A stretch of 64,000 bases of DNA from Carnobacterium alterfunditum DSM 5972 (GCF_000744115.1 NZ_JQLG01000004.1:124001-188000); one strand, 5' to 3'. Counted from the first letter of the stretch, positions 29,999 through 39,114 are shown. Notes: generated by a model from the letters alone, not told the origin. Numbers and translations: made by a program.

Positions 29999-31060
29999 CT
30001 GATTTGTCAAATTAAGCTATACAAACTATCTTCATCCATATAACTCATAAAAACTTCCAACGGTGTTTGGTAATTTAGTGACTTCCTTGGAATGTTATTT
30101 CGTTTGTGTGCAACAGATGATACGAAAGTCTGGTCAACTTCGTTGAAATCCATTTTTTTTGGCAATCCATCTTTTCGAAGAAGTCCATTAGAATTCTCAT
30201 TTAAAGCTCGTTGTGAAGGCGTTCCAGGATCAGCGAAGTAAATAGCGACATCATGTTGGTTGCACAAAGATTTCCAGTTGGAAAACTCCTTTCCGCAATC
30301 AAACGTAATGGATTTGAATAAATTTTTTGGTATGGCTTGGAACCATTGATTCATGGCATTCTCAATGTCGCAGGCTTTACGCCCTTTGGGCTTTAAGGTA
30401 ATGATAGCTTTTGATAAAATCTCTACTAGAGTAATAACCGCACTTTTGTGGTGAACACCTACAATGGTATCTCCTTCGATATGACCAAACTCTTCTTTAA
30501 ATGTGGGATAGTCTATTATTCTTTCAGAGATATTTCGTTTATAAGCTTGTCTACCTCTACGTTCTTGATGTCCGTTAGGTTTTCTTTTCCCTTTCATCGG
30601 GAGTGTAACTTCATCGAATATTCTTTCTTTAAACTGCCTATAAAGTGTTCGTACGGAACAGTCTATTGTCATTTCTTTACGGCCAATAATGACATCCGGC
30701 GTCCAGCCCTCAGCTACTTTTCCCTTGATATAAAGCTGTTGTTCTTTTGGTAAATCAATTTTTTTGCGTCCACACTGTTTCTTGTTTTTTTTATACCGTA
30801 GGTAATGGTCGAAAGCTGTGTGTCCTGCTTTGAAGAACCTGATAACATTATTAATCGGTGTACGAGTACGATTCAAGTAAGTAGCTATTTTAGCAACTGG
30901 AACACCTTGGTGGTAATAAGCTTCTATCATCACTAGTTCATCCATGGTAATATGGGTATAGGTCATTCGTGATCACTCCTTGTTTTCTGTGGTTGGAAAT
31001 ACAATTAGAGTGTATCACGAATGGCTTTTTTATTTGTATAGCTTAATCTTACAATCGACG
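29999..31060 (-). mobile_element. intact IS30-family element, copy A
   Basis: 1062 bp from CTGATTTGTC to CAATCGACG, inside a 4-bp direct repeat ATAT (29995-29998 and 31061-31064). It carries one full transposase. Removing the element and one ATAT joins the two halves of the ChW-repeat gene in frame. It is nearly identical to copy B at 31987-33048, which lies in the opposite direction. Confidence 0.92.
30007..30966 (-). CDS. IS30-family transposase (copy A)
   Basis: 319 residues. N-terminal helix-turn-helix domains (LVMIEAYYHQGVPVAKIATYL) and a DDE core: Asp in GHIEGDTIVG (about 185), Asp in ITFDCGKEFSNW (about 242), Glu in LNENSNGLLR (about 277). It differs from the copy at 32081 by one residue (Gln for Lys in RGRQAYKR). 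Full length and probably active. Confidence 0.95.
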   Translation of the reverse strand: MTYTHITMDELVMIEAYYHQGVPVAKIATYLNRTRTPINNVIRFFKAGHTAFDHYLRYKKNKKQCGRKKIDLPKEQQLYIKGKVAEGWTPDVIIGRKEMTIDCSVRTLYRQFKERIFDEVTLPMKGKRKPNGHQERRGRQAYKRNISERIIDYPTFKEEFGHIEGDTIVGVHHKSAVITLVEILSKAIITLKPKGRKACDIENAMNQWFQAIPKNLFKSITFDCGKEFSNWKSLCNQHDVAIYFADPGTPSQRALNENSNGLLRKDGLPKKMDFNEVDQTFVSSVAHKRNNIPRKSLNYQTPLEVFMSYMDEDSLYSLI

Positions 31061-31756
31061 ATATTTAAAATTTTTAATTGTAAAGCTGACTTCAAGACGG
31101 TGTTCATAGTCTAAAGATTTTGTTACTGAAACGCTCTCAGGAATCAACTCTGGTCCATGACTTCCGCTTACTTCAATAGAATGTTTTGAAAAATCTTCTC
31201 TCCAAAAATTTTCATCAGCGATTTTATCACTATATATAAGAGTTCTATTACTATTATTTTTATTCATAGCTAGAATTTCGTATAAATACATTTCACCGTT
31301 TATTATGTAATCTTTAATAACTATATAGCTTTCGAATTTTTTTGTTTCTTCATTATATTTTAGTTCTGTTTTTAAAATAGCCCCATTAGAATCTCTAAAA
31401 GATATATAAACATATCTCACATTTGATGGATCATTAATTTCTATATCTATGAGAACCTTATCGCCAGGTATTGCATTTTTTTGTGAAGTTGAAATACTGT
31501 CTAAATTTATTGTAGGACCATTATTATAAATATACCTTTTCTGCTCTATCGATTCAGAATTTTCTACTTTCACTTCTTCTGAAATAGCTTCTTGTGATAT
31601 AGGTTCTTCTAAAAGCTGTTCTTTAACTTGTTCAGCAGCTACTGAACTTTCATTATTTGCTTCTAAATCTGTACTAGTATCTGCATATACCACCAGACCT
31701 CCTGTATTTGATAATAATAATGAACTTATTAATAGTATACCAACTATTTTTTTCAC
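31049..31756 (-). CDS. N-terminal fragment of the split ChW-repeat protein
   Basis: A 235-residue frame whose last three residues (RRL) and stop lie inside IS30 copy A; the native part is residues 1-232. A signal peptide (KKIVGILLISSLLLSNTGG, residues 2-20, cut near VYA-DT) is followed by a Ser/Glu-rich linker and a beta-rich domain (from about 75) resembling bacterial Ig-like or FN-type folds (DPSNVRYVYISFRDSNGA). It still has a start, a signal and a stop, so a short secreted product is possible. It has no ChW repeats and no anchor, so it should not be held in the wall. Confidence 0.8.
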   Translation of the reverse strand: MKKIVGILLISSLLLSNTGGLVVYADTSTDLEANNESSVAAEQVKEQLLEEPISQEAISEEVKVENSESIEQKRYIYNNGPTINLDSISTSQKNAIPGDKVLIDIEINDPSNVRYVYISFRDSNGAILKTELKYNEETKKFESYIVIKDYIINGEMYLYEILAMNKNNSNRTLIYSDKIADENFWREDFSKHSIEVSGSHGPELIPESVSVTKSLDYEHRLEVSFTIKNFKYRRL

Positions 31757-31986
31757 TCATCCCCACTCCTCTTTTTAAATTACTTAAATCTATACCAATT
31801 AAACTCTATGTTATTTTATATAAAATATAACGTGTTTTTTAAAATAAAGCAATTGTTCAATAAAATAGTTCTCTCAAATGTATCAATATTTTAAAGATTT
31901 ATATGAAAGTTAAACCTGTAGAAACAAACAACTGAACAACAAAACAAGTTTATCTTCTCTTTATGATAGATAACTAAAATATATTC

Positions 31987-33048
31987 CGTCGATTGTAAGA
32001 TTAAGCTATACAAATAAAAAAGCCATTCGTGATACACTCTAATTGTATTTCCAACCACAGAAAACAAGGAGTGATCACGAATGACCTATACCCATATTAC
32101 CATGGATGAACTAGTGATGATAGAAGCTTATTACCACCAAGGTGTTCCAGTTGCTAAAATAGCTACTTACTTGAATCGTACTCGTACACCGATTAATAAT
32201 GTTATCAGGTTCTTCAAAGCAGGACACACAGCTTTCGACCATTACCTACGGTATAAAAAAAACAAGAAACAGTGTGGACGCAAAAAAATTGATTTACCAA
32301 AAGAACAACAGCTTTATATCAAGGGAAAAGTAGCTGAGGGCTGGACGCCGGATGTCATTATTGGCCGTAAAGAAATGACAATAGACTGTTCCGTACGAAC
32401 ACTTTATAGGCAGTTTAAAGAAAGAATATTCGATGAAGTTACACTCCCGATGAAAGGGAAAAGAAAACCTAACGGACATCAAGAACGTAGAGGTAGAAAA
32501 GCTTATAAACGAAATATCTCTGAAAGAATAATAGACTATCCCACATTTAAAGAAGAGTTTGGTCATATCGAAGGAGATACCATTGTAGGTGTTCACCACA
32601 AAAGTGCGGTTATTACTCTAGTAGAGATTTTATCAAAAGCTATCATTACCTTAAAGCCCAAAGGGCGTAAAGCCTGCGACATTGAGAATGCCATGAATCA
32701 ATGGTTCCAAGCCATACCAAAAAATTTATTCAAATCCATTACGTTTGATTGCGGAAAGGAGTTTTCCAACTGGAAATCTTTGTGCAACCAACATGATGTC
32801 GCTATTTACTTCGCTGATCCTGGAACGCCTTCACAACGAGCTTTAAATGAGAATTCTAATGGACTTCTTCGAAAAGATGGATTGCCAAAAAAAATGGATT
32901 TCAACGAAGTTGACCAGACTTTCGTATCATCTGTTGCACACAAACGAAATAACATTCCAAGGAAGTCACTAAATTACCAAACACCGTTGGAAGTTTTTAT
33001 GAGTTATATGGATGAAGATAGTTTGTATAGCTTAATTTGACAAATCAG
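31987..33048 (+). mobile_element. intact IS30-family element, copy B
   Basis: 1062 bp from CGTCGATTG to GACAAATCAG with flanking ATTC repeats (31983-31986 and 33049-33052). It lies 926 bp from copy A in inverted orientation. The 31757-31986 stretch between it and the ChW gene start holds only AT-rich leader sequence; the native promoter of that gene may have been cut off by this copy. Confidence 0.92.
32081..33040 (+). CDS. IS30-family transposase (copy B)
   Basis: 319 residues, same domains and catalytic residues as the copy A enzyme (GHIEGDTIVG, ITFDCGKEF, NENSNG). It begins in the sequence GGAGTGATCACGAATG, shared by all IS30 copies here. Reads toward the Big_2/ChW gene, which is transcribed in the opposite direction; a shared hairpin at 33067-33112 separates them. 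Confidence 0.95.
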   Translation: MTYTHITMDELVMIEAYYHQGVPVAKIATYLNRTRTPINNVIRFFKAGHTAFDHYLRYKKNKKQCGRKKIDLPKEQQLYIKGKVAEGWTPDVIIGRKEMTIDCSVRTLYRQFKERIFDEVTLPMKGKRKPNGHQERRGRKAYKRNISERIIDYPTFKEEFGHIEGDTIVGVHHKSAVITLVEILSKAIITLKPKGRKACDIENAMNQWFQAIPKNLFKSITFDCGKEFSNWKSLCNQHDVAIYFADPGTPSQRALNENSNGLLRKDGLPKKMDFNEVDQTFVSSVAHKRNNIPRKSLNYQTPLEVFMSYMDEDSLYSLI

Positions 33049-33066
33049 ATTCTATAATAGAAAAAT

Positions 33067-33112
33067 AAAAAAATGACGCTAATTCTCTAAAAAAGAAATA
33101 GTGTCATTTTTT
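33067..33112 (-). terminator. terminator of the Big_2/ChW gene
   Basis: Arms AAAAAATGACGCTA and TAGTGTCATTTTTT (about 33067-33081 and 33099-33112) with A- and T-runs on both sides; likely bidirectional, also stopping read-through from the IS30 transposase. Confidence 0.7.
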
Positions 33113-33176
33113 ATTATTAGTAGTTCTTGTTATTTTTCTAGCTATTCTGTTAATTCTAGCAGTTAAATTAATTGAT

Positions 33177-35492
33177 TTATTTTATAAATGATTTTACCGT
33201 ACTGACAGGTGCTTGTTCACTTTTTTTAACTAATTTAATTTCAACGCCTTCTAATCGTTTGGCCTTGCCTTCTGTACCGGAAGATTCGCCGTTCTTAGCC
33301 CAACCTAACCAACCGTAACTTTGCGCATGTACACGATAATAAACATCATATTTCTCAGCCATTTCACCTGTCAATTCGATTTGGATGGCTTCCAATCGCT
33401 TAGCTTTACCTGAAGTACCACTTAGTGCACCATTGGTTGACCAGCCTTGCCAACCATAGCTTTGGACATGTGTCTTATATTGTACTCCTCCAGCATAGGG
33501 TAGGTTTTCCAGTTTGATTTTGATTCCTTCTAGGCGTTTAGCTTTTCCAAATGTTCCAGCCATTGTTCCATCTTTAACCCATACTTGCCACCCAATGGAT
33601 TGAACATGCGTTGTGTAAGAAACGGTTGGGGTTATTTCTTTTTTAACAAAAGCATCGGTTGTTGACTCAGGGGCAGTAGCTCCTTTTTCAACGATCACAA
33701 TTTCAATTGCTTCTAATCGACGACCAAAACCTTCTGTTCCCGCTTCTTCCCCATTCTTAGCCCAGCCTAACCAGCCGTTTTTCTCAGCATGGACGCGGTA
33801 GTATATGTCATAATTATCCGCATCTGTACCAGTTAGCTTAAGTTTAATGGCTTCTAACCGTTTGGCTTCTCCTGAAGTTCCACTTAAAGTCCCATCAGAA
33901 ACCCAATTCATCCAGCCGTATGATTGAACGTGGGTAGAATATTGAATACCTAAGTCTGCATTCCCTTTTATATCAATCTTGATAGCTTCCATTCGTTTAC
34001 CTTTTCCTACTGTTCCGGATGATGTACCATCTGCTACTGGATCTAACCAACCGATAGATTGAACATGAGTAGAATAACTAATTGAAGTATTAGAAACCGT
34101 AATAAAGGCTTCAATTTTTTTATCTCCTGTTTTAGCCATAATTATTGCATTTCCAGATTGAAAACCGGCTATTTTACCTGTAGAATCCACGGTTGCTACA
34201 GCTGGGTTCGAACTTGTCCATGTTATCATTTTTGAGTCAGTCGTATCTAATGGATTGAAGACTATCTTTAATTGTTCACTACTATTTTTCTGCAAAACAA
34301 CATTTTTCTTGTCAAACTGTATACTTAATAACGGTGATAAAACTTTTAATTCATGACTAACTGTTTTTGTACCAACAGTAGCTGAAATGTTTGTGACTCC
34401 ACCTTTCAAAGCAGTAACAGTCCCTGTCGAATCTATTTTAACAACACTAGAATTCGAACTACTCCATATTATTGTTTTATCTTCCGTGGTATTTAAAGGA
34501 TCATAATTAACTTTAAATACAGCTTTTTCATTTAAATTCATCGTTTTAATAGGTTCTTCAAGATCGATAGTGGCAAGTGGTATATTCACAGTAATTTTTG
34601 TTTTGATGAGTTTGTCTTGGACCATAGCTATGATATTTGTTGTTCCTTTTTCTACAGCTGTTACGTTCCCAAGTGAATCTACTTTAGCTATAGCTGGATC
34701 CTCACTACTCCAGTTTATAGTCTTGTCATCAGTTGTATTTACAGGATTATAAAGTATTTGAAGCGTTTCTGATTCTCCTTTATTTAGATTTGCTTCAATT
34801 TTATTAAAGGAGATATCAACCAGTGGATATTTTCTTACATCTTTTATTATAATATTATAATCATCGAATCCTAATTTATAAGCTTCTGCTAGGAAATCTG
34901 TATCAAAGTTTGCACTTACTGTTGGTGTTTTCTTATTCCAATATTCATATTGCGGGAAAGAAGGATCTGGATATTCTAGGTACCATTCAAATGCATCTTC
35001 GTTAAAATTAACCATCTTTAAAGTTAACTTGTCTGTAAGATTAAAACTTGATGAATTACCATCATATTCAAGTATTTTTTGTTCATTCGGTTTTGTAAGC
35101 AACCCTCCTGTTGAGTCTGTTACTTTTATGGAGAAATTAATTGTGGCTCGATCACCTGTGGTAGGATTATAATCATTTAATGTGCTCACGATGTAAACTC
35201 TCTCAAATTTACCTTCTCCTGAACTTCCTTTTTGATTGCCGTATTGATCAAGCACTACCCACTGAAAATCATTGAAAGATGATGGATTTGAAAGAGTGAT
35301 GACAACACTTTCTCCATTTCTAAAATTAGCAATTTTTTTATCTCCAGAAAATGAAACATTCGTTTGTTGGGTGCTCACACTAAATGAAATTGCTTCTACT
35401 GTTGACCCTAAAAAATTAGTGAATGTCATACTTATCACAAACATAGAAACGAACGTAATTAAAACTAACAATGCATTTTTTTTATTTTTCAT
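33177..35492 (-). CDS. secreted protein with three Big_2 domains and six ChW repeats
   Basis: 771 residues from the ATG at 35492 (GAAGGGAAC ribosome site; the frame runs on to 35525). Signal peptide (NALLVLITFVSMFVISMTF, about 6-25), a unique region to about 225, three Big_2 Ig-like domains (to about 465; each with WSSxxPxVAKVDSxGxVTA-type motif), then six ChW repeats in two triads to the end. No catalytic domain and no LPxTG. A surface protein that may bind wall polysaccharide and display the Ig-like part; the ligand is not known. The ChW part is nearly identical to the split neighbour at 28453. Confidence 0.88.
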   Translation of the reverse strand: MKNKKNALLVLITFVSMFVISMTFTNFLGSTVEAISFSVSTQQTNVSFSGDKKIANFRNGESVVITLSNPSSFNDFQWVVLDQYGNQKGSSGEGKFERVYIVSTLNDYNPTTGDRATINFSIKVTDSTGGLLTKPNEQKILEYDGNSSSFNLTDKLTLKMVNFNEDAFEWYLEYPDPSFPQYEYWNKKTPTVSANFDTDFLAEAYKLGFDDYNIIIKDVRKYPLVDISFNKIEANLNKGESETLQILYNPVNTTDDKTINWSSEDPAIAKVDSLGNVTAVEKGTTNIIAMVQDKLIKTKITVNIPLATIDLEEPIKTMNLNEKAVFKVNYDPLNTTEDKTIIWSSSNSSVVKIDSTGTVTALKGGVTNISATVGTKTVSHELKVLSPLLSIQFDKKNVVLQKNSSEQLKIVFNPLDTTDSKMITWTSSNPAVATVDSTGKIAGFQSGNAIIMAKTGDKKIEAFITVSNTSISYSTHVQSIGWLDPVADGTSSGTVGKGKRMEAIKIDIKGNADLGIQYSTHVQSYGWMNWVSDGTLSGTSGEAKRLEAIKLKLTGTDADNYDIYYRVHAEKNGWLGWAKNGEEAGTEGFGRRLEAIEIVIVEKGATAPESTTDAFVKKEITPTVSYTTHVQSIGWQVWVKDGTMAGTFGKAKRLEGIKIKLENLPYAGGVQYKTHVQSYGWQGWSTNGALSGTSGKAKRLEAIQIELTGEMAEKYDVYYRVHAQSYGWLGWAKNGESSGTEGKAKRLEGVEIKLVKKSEQAPVSTVKSFIK

Positions 35493-35525
35493 TATTATAA
35501 AGTTCCCTTCGTTAAAAAAAATCAC

Positions 35526-35801
35526 AAGTTTTTTGTGTATATTTGGCGTTTAATATTAATAGTTTCTTCAATAAAAAATGAAATAAGTAGATTATCTAAA
35601 GTTCGTTGCTTTTACATCATAAATCATTGTAATATAGATTTTTAATCCTTATGTACGTTAAATTAATAGTCCTTCACACTATTATTTCCCCTATCCCCCC
35701 TTTATATGATAATTATAAAAAACACGTGCTATTATATCTTAATTAATTATATCACTCCACAAATTAAATACAATTTGTTTTAATATAATAAAAAAAGATT
35801 A
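35526..35801. other. AT-rich intergenic leader, no gene seen
   Basis: Region between the Big_2/ChW gene and the IS5-family element. I see no ORF with a ribosome site and no strong hairpin. It probably holds the promoter of the Big_2/ChW gene. Confidence 0.4.
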
Positions 35802-35865
35802 GGGCGTGTCTGAAAACTGACTGCCATCCTGATTTTCGGTATAATAAAAGAAAACAGGAGTGATC

Positions 35866-36207
35866 ATGATGAGTATTGAACGTTATGAGCTGACTGATGT
35901 GCAGTGGAATCAAATCAAAAATCTGTTTCCTGAATATCACACAGGTAGACCACCTAAAAGCAATCGTATAATGTTCAATGCTGTTTTATGGATTGCTAGA
36001 AGCGGTGCTGCTTGGCGAGATCTGCCAAAAGAACGTTACGGATCATGGAAAACGGTCTATAGCCGCTTTTGTTTATGGCGTGATACTGGTTTACTTGAAT
36101 CCCTTTTTATTACGTTGAATTATGAAGCAGATTACGAAAACTTGAGTATCGATTCAACCGTTGTAACGGCGCATCAGCAGAGTGCCGGTGCAAAAAAAGG
36201 GGGCTAA
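35866..36207 (+). CDS. IS5-family transposase, ORF A
   Basis: About 113 residues of the N-terminal transposase part: YELTDVQWNQIKNLFP, GRPPKSNR, WIARSGAAWRDLP, and the first catalytic Asp in LSIDSTVVTAHQQSAGAKKGG. Ends at TAA 36205, immediately after a run of seven A and five G (36192-36203). A -1 slip there continues into ORF B. The GGAG ribosome site lies before 35866/35869. Confidence 0.85.
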   Translation: MMSIERYELTDVQWNQIKNLFPEYHTGRPPKSNRIMFNAVLWIARSGAAWRDLPKERYGSWKTVYSRFCLWRDTGLLESLFITLNYEADYENLSIDSTVVTAHQQSAGAKKGG

Positions 36208-36641
36208 ATTCTGTCATCTCGCAACATATCGGTAAAAGCAGTGGTGGGCACACAACAAAAATACATGTCATCGTAGACGGATTAGGAAATCCATTATATT
36301 TTCAGCTATCAGGTGGAAATCTCCATGATAGTGTTCTCGCTATTGAAGTTCTTCAACACGTTGAAATACAAGGCAGTAATGTTATTGGCGATCGTGCATA
36401 CGGTTCTTTAGACATTCGGACTTATGTGACGAATCACGATGCGACTTATACCATTCCACCAAAGAAAAATACAAAAGAACCTTGGACTGTTGATTGGTGG
36501 CTATATAAAGAACGTCATTTGGTGGAGTGTTTCTTTAATAAGTTAAAGCATTTCCGTCATATCGCGACACGTTATGATAAACTCGCAACGTCCTACTTAG
36601 CCTTTGTATATATAGCAGCTATTTTTCTCTTAACCAAATAG
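36201..36641 (+). CDS. IS5-family transposase, ORF B (read by -1 frameshift)
   Basis: I traced this frame by hand from the A7G5 run: GLNSVISQHIGKSSGGHTTK, IHVIVDGLGNPLYFQLSGG, VIGDRAYGSLDIRTYV with the second Asp, and VECFFNKLKHFRHIATRYDK with the Glu region. It completes the DDE core left open by ORF A. Programmed frameshifting on A/G runs is well known in the IS427 group, so the element may be functional. Confidence 0.8.
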   Translation, partial: GLNSVISQHIGKSSGGHTTKIHVIVDGLGNPLYFQLSGGNLHDSVLAIEVLQHVEIQGSNVIGDRAYGSLDIRTYVTNHDATYTIPPKKNTKEPWTVDWWLYKERHLVECFFNKLKHFRHIATRYDKLATSYLAFVYIAAIFLLTK

Positions 36642-36732
36642 TTTTAAGACACAACCTAATTAAAATCTGCTGTAAAACATTATGCGTTTACAATTCATTT
36701 ATGCTATCTAAAAATGTTATAGGGCTTCTTCC

Positions 36733-36873
36733 TAATTTAATTCCAAATGTTCTCTCAATAAGCTAGAAAATCTGTTCATTTATTCATCAAATACGGTGCC
36801 ATAGTAAATTCCATCAATCATCATTGTCTTTCTTGACGACCGTTGTCTCCGTTTGGATTTTCATAACGTATCT
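36733..36873 (-). pseudogene. LCP-family gene remnant
   Basis: Two short blocks match the intact LCP gene at 27292-28254: its last ~100 bp (36733-36830, the EEMNRVSDLLKEQLELN region with changes) joined to a piece from the middle (36830-36873, the NGDNGRQERQ region). The part between, and the whole 5' half, are missing. Same strand as, and about 210 bp downstream of, a ChW-repeat gene, the same arrangement as the intact LCP copy. Confidence 0.75.
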
Positions 36874-36990
36874 CCTGTTGGAATTCACAGTGGCCTATAT
36901 TACTAATCTTCAACTTACTAATACATTTATTATATTATACTAATGATGGAGACTCTATTTCCTTTAATAATCATAATGACCATCAAAAAA

Positions 36991-37024
36991 ATAACCTCCA
37001 GAAGTTTTTTCTTCCAGAGATTAT
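36991..37024 (-). terminator. terminator of the glucosaminidase gene
   Basis: Arms 36991-37004 and 37011-37024 (ATAACCTCCAGAAG with CTTCCAGAGATTAT, imperfect). The minus-strand tail is TTTTTTGATGG. It lies about 57 bp past the stop. Confidence 0.7.
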
Positions 37025-37080
37025 CTATTTAATCTATGTTGTATTTTCAGTACTTCGCTTCTAATCAATTTTCAAATCCG

Positions 37081-39060
37081 TTACTTAATGAAAGAATTAC
37101 TTGTACTGCCTGGTGCCTTATCGCCTTTTTGGACTAGTTTAATTTGGATAGCTTCTAACCTTTTTGATTTCCCTTGGCTACCAGCTGAATTTCCATTTTT
37201 AGCCCATCCTAACCAACCATAAGATTGAGAATGAACACGATAGTAAACATCAAATTTTTCAGATAATTCATCTGTCAATTTAATTTGGATAGCTTCCAGA
37301 CGTTTCGCTTTTCCAGTAGTCCCACTTAATGTTCCATCGTTGACCCACTTTTGCCATCCAATAGTTTGAATATGGGATTTATATTGGATACTACCAGAAT
37401 ATTTAGAATCACTTTTTGAAATTTTAATTGCTTCTAAACGTTTTTCTTGACCTGTTGTTCCACTTGTATTTCCACTTAGGACCTTTTTTTGCCACCCATT
37501 AGTTTGTACATGTGTAGCGTAGTTTACAATAGCAGGTTTTAATTTATAAGCATTATCTGAAGATCCTGGAGCACTAAAACCCTTAGGTAAAACTTTTATC
37601 TGGATAGCATTTATCTTTTTCCTATAATCAACTGTTCCGGAGATATTTCCATTTTTAGCCCATCCTAACCAACCATCTCCATCTATGTTTGCTCTGTAAT
37701 AAACATCGAATCCTTTAGCTTGCTCCCCGGTAAGTTGAATTTTAACAGCTTCTAAACGCCTACTTTCTCCATTAGTACCACTAACAGCTCCATCATTCAC
37801 CCAACTTGTCCATCCTTTATCTTGAATATGTGAAGAATACTTAATGCCTAAATTCTCGAAACCAGCTACATTGATTTTAATTGCTTCTAATCGTTTTTTA
37901 TTGCTTGTAGAACCACTAGTAAGTCCATTTGATTTAGTTTTCAACCAACCTGAAGATTGAAAATGTGAATCATATGTTACATTTGGATAATTGTCATATT
38001 TAGCCAAATCATACGTCTCAATAAGGTCTGTTAATTTTTTTGCATATGTAGGATCTGTTGCGTATGAATATTTAGCCACTGGTTTAATTAGTCCCGCTGC
38101 TGCTTCTTTATAGCCATCAGCATTGGCTCTCCAAGTACCTGAATAATTATCTGGTTGGTAAGTCAACCCATTTTTCAATTTCTGAGCATAGTCTGTTAAA
38201 GATTCTAAAAAAGAAGGATACTTTCTGAAATTTTGATAAATAGTATACCATTCTTTTTCTTCACTCCATTCTTTTGTTGGCATCGAAATATATTTCCCGT
38301 CGTAAGATCCTTTTACTCCGAACAAATTATTATTAGGACTGCTGGCAAGTGAGCTTGTTCCCCATCCACTTTCCAAACTTGCTTGAGCAATCATGACCGA
38401 GGGGAAGAGGCCATACTTATTTGCTGCTTCAACAGCATATGGGGCAATTTTATTAATAAAAGTAGTTGTAGCTGGTACGGTCATCACTCTAGCAAACATT
38501 CTTATATTTTTGTTATTTTCTTTTTCCATTAATTCTGTAGCATCTTCTCGATTTTCATCTAAAGAAAAAATTTCCTCATCTGAAGAATCTGCTGAAACGA
38601 CAGTACTTGATTTAGAAACACTTGAATTTTCTATTTCTTTTTCTGACTCGTTTAACTCTGAGGTAGCAGATATTTCCTGTTTACTAGGCATTTCTGTATC
38701 TATCTTTATTTCACTAGATTCATCTAATATTGTTTCCGAATCATTTGATTCTTTTAAATCTGTCTTTGGTTCACTTGATTCAACTGTTATAGGTTTAGAC
38801 TCAATTGATTCTGCTATATCGGTCTTTGGCTCCACTGGATCAGCTGCTATTATTGCTTCTGACCCCTCAGTTTCTGTTGTACTTGAATCTACTTCACTTG
38901 ACTCCTTTGTGTTGTTCTTAATTTCACTCAATTCTATCATACTCGACGAACTTTCACTCTCTATCGCAAAAATAATACCAGGTTCTAAGGTAGCAAATAA
39001 TAAAATATTGGTTACTAAAATTACAAGAGCCTTACTAAAGCTCTTTTTTTTATTTTTCAT
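37081..39060 (-). CDS. secreted endo-beta-N-acetylglucosaminidase with six ChW repeats
   Basis: 659 residues. Signal peptide (about 8-32), a Ser/Glu-rich low-complexity stretch to about 185, a glucosaminidase domain (about 200-355; catalytic Glu in AQASLESGWG, then NNNLFGVKGSYDG and YQNFRKYPSFLESLTDYA), and six ChW repeats in two triads (about 358-659). It should cut glycan strands of peptidoglycan, and the repeats tether it to the wall. The ribosome site AGAGGAG fits the ATG at 39060. It is read after rmlD, beyond a strong terminator. Confidence 0.92.
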   Translation of the reverse strand: MKNKKKSFSKALVILVTNILLFATLEPGIIFAIESESSSSMIELSEIKNNTKESSEVDSSTTETEGSEAIIAADPVEPKTDIAESIESKPITVESSEPKTDLKESNDSETILDESSEIKIDTEMPSKQEISATSELNESEKEIENSSVSKSSTVVSADSSDEEIFSLDENREDATELMEKENNKNIRMFARVMTVPATTTFINKIAPYAVEAANKYGLFPSVMIAQASLESGWGTSSLASSPNNNLFGVKGSYDGKYISMPTKEWSEEKEWYTIYQNFRKYPSFLESLTDYAQKLKNGLTYQPDNYSGTWRANADGYKEAAAGLIKPVAKYSYATDPTYAKKLTDLIETYDLAKYDNYPNVTYDSHFQSSGWLKTKSNGLTSGSTSNKKRLEAIKINVAGFENLGIKYSSHIQDKGWTSWVNDGAVSGTNGESRRLEAVKIQLTGEQAKGFDVYYRANIDGDGWLGWAKNGNISGTVDYRKKINAIQIKVLPKGFSAPGSSDNAYKLKPAIVNYATHVQTNGWQKKVLSGNTSGTTGQEKRLEAIKISKSDSKYSGSIQYKSHIQTIGWQKWVNDGTLSGTTGKAKRLEAIQIKLTDELSEKFDVYYRVHSQSYGWLGWAKNGNSAGSQGKSKRLEAIQIKLVQKGDKAPGSTSNSFIK

Positions 39061-39114
39061 TAATAGTCTCCTCTTTTATAAAAAATTAACAATATGACTA
39101 GTGTAACACAAAAA

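Larger units (their letters stand above)
35802..36656 (+). mobile_element. IS5-family (IS427 group) insertion sequence
   Basis: 855 bp with imperfect inverted ends, GGGCGTGTCTGAAAAC at left and GTTTTAAGACACAACC at right, and flanking TA dinucleotides (35800-35801, 36657-36658) as expected for this group. It encodes a transposase split over two frames. Confidence 0.85.

Noticed and set aside
30448..30753. 101-residue plus-strand frame (and its twin at 32294-32599)
   Set aside because: Identical shadows inside two IS30 transposase genes.
29999..33048. composite transposon made of IS30 copies A and B
   Set aside because: Each copy has its own different target repeat (ATAT, ATTC) and together they have no shared outer repeat, so they inserted separately.
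38393..39097. 234-residue plus-strand frame opposite the glucosaminidase gene
   Set aside because: It is antisense to the Ser/Glu-rich signal and linker part of a clear gene; low-complexity codons keep the opposite strand open. No ribosome site and no family.
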